Assembly (NCBI GenBank): GCA_027016915.1
Contig: JALURJ010000281.1
Coordinates: 1 to 22,038, forward strand
Reading direction: 5' to 3'
Length of the DNA: 22,038 bases
DNA from: Desulfurococcales archaeon
GTDB lineage: Archaea > Thermoproteota > Thermoprotei_A > Sulfolobales > WAQK01
This document shows positions 22,018-22,038 of this stretch, piece after piece. The position numbers and the translations under genes were made by a program. Numbering within the stretch: the first letter of the stretch is position 1; each line of letters begins with the position of its first letter. The notes under the pieces were generated by a model. It worked only from the letters and a program-made list of their open reading frames with translations. It was not told the origin of the DNA and ran no database searches.

Positions 22018-22038
22018 GGCACCAAAAACGGGATATCC

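Overview
The window looks like a chromosomal stretch of a hyperthermophilic crenarchaeon, probably of the Desulfurococcales (Aeropyrum/Pyrodictiaceae-like). The reasons are dense gene packing, many GTG and TTG starts preceded by GGTGAT/GAGGTG-type Shine-Dalgarno sites, TATA-like boxes close to start codons, a crenarchaeal-type membrane-bound [NiFe] hydrogenase with Isp1/Isp2 partners, and separate genes for synthesis of the heat-stress solute di-myo-inositol phosphate. The genus is an inference from this gene content; no rRNA is present to settle it.

Layout. (1) 1-3319, plus strand: four genes of a branched-chain amino-acid (LIV-type) ABC importer, livG (cut by the window edge), livF, livH and livM, tightly coupled; the binding protein is not in the window. 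(2) 3316-5780, minus strand: hydrogenase maturation operon hypB-hypE-hypC-hypA. (3) 6074-7264: hypD, divergent from hypB across a 293-bp repeat-rich spacer. (4) 7261-7905, minus strand: an unrecognised 214-aa protein. (5) 7972-12715, plus strand: acyl-CoA dehydrogenase, a GT-B glycosyltransferase and hypF in one apparent operon. (6) 12695-13980, minus strand: a hydrogenase maturation endopeptidase and, upstream, a protein that looks like a degenerate copy of the same peptidase fold. (7) 14218-19779, plus strand: the hydrogenase itself, a Tat-exported small subunit, large subunit, a five-helix membrane cytochrome-b-like subunit (Isp1) and an HdrD-like iron-sulfur protein (Isp2). (8) 19803-20545, minus strand: a decayed ABC-2 type permease. 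(9) 20619-22017, plus strand: DIPP synthase and inositol-phosphate cytidylyltransferase.

Function. HypA/HypB deliver nickel, HypE/HypF make the CN ligands from carbamoyl phosphate, HypC/HypD assemble the Fe(CN)2CO unit, and the endopeptidase trims the 21-residue tail of the large subunit. The mature heterodimer is predicted to be exported folded by Tat through the small-subunit signal and to be anchored by a C-terminal helix, with electrons passing to Isp1 (haem b) and Isp2 (non-cubane Fe-S), and from there to quinone or a disulfide-type acceptor. Almost a complete hydrogen-uptake system and its maturation set are therefore present in about 16 kb.

Points most worth a second look are: a Cys-to-Asn change at a proximal-cluster ligand of the hydrogenase small subunit, the apparently inactive peptidase paralogue fused to a helical N-terminus, an Asp in the catalytic-Glu position of the acyl-CoA dehydrogenase, an HdrD-like subunit with only one, stretched CCG motif, the repeat-rich hypB/hypD control region, and the ABC-2 pseudogene. 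No CRISPR array, insertion sequence, tRNA or rRNA was found.
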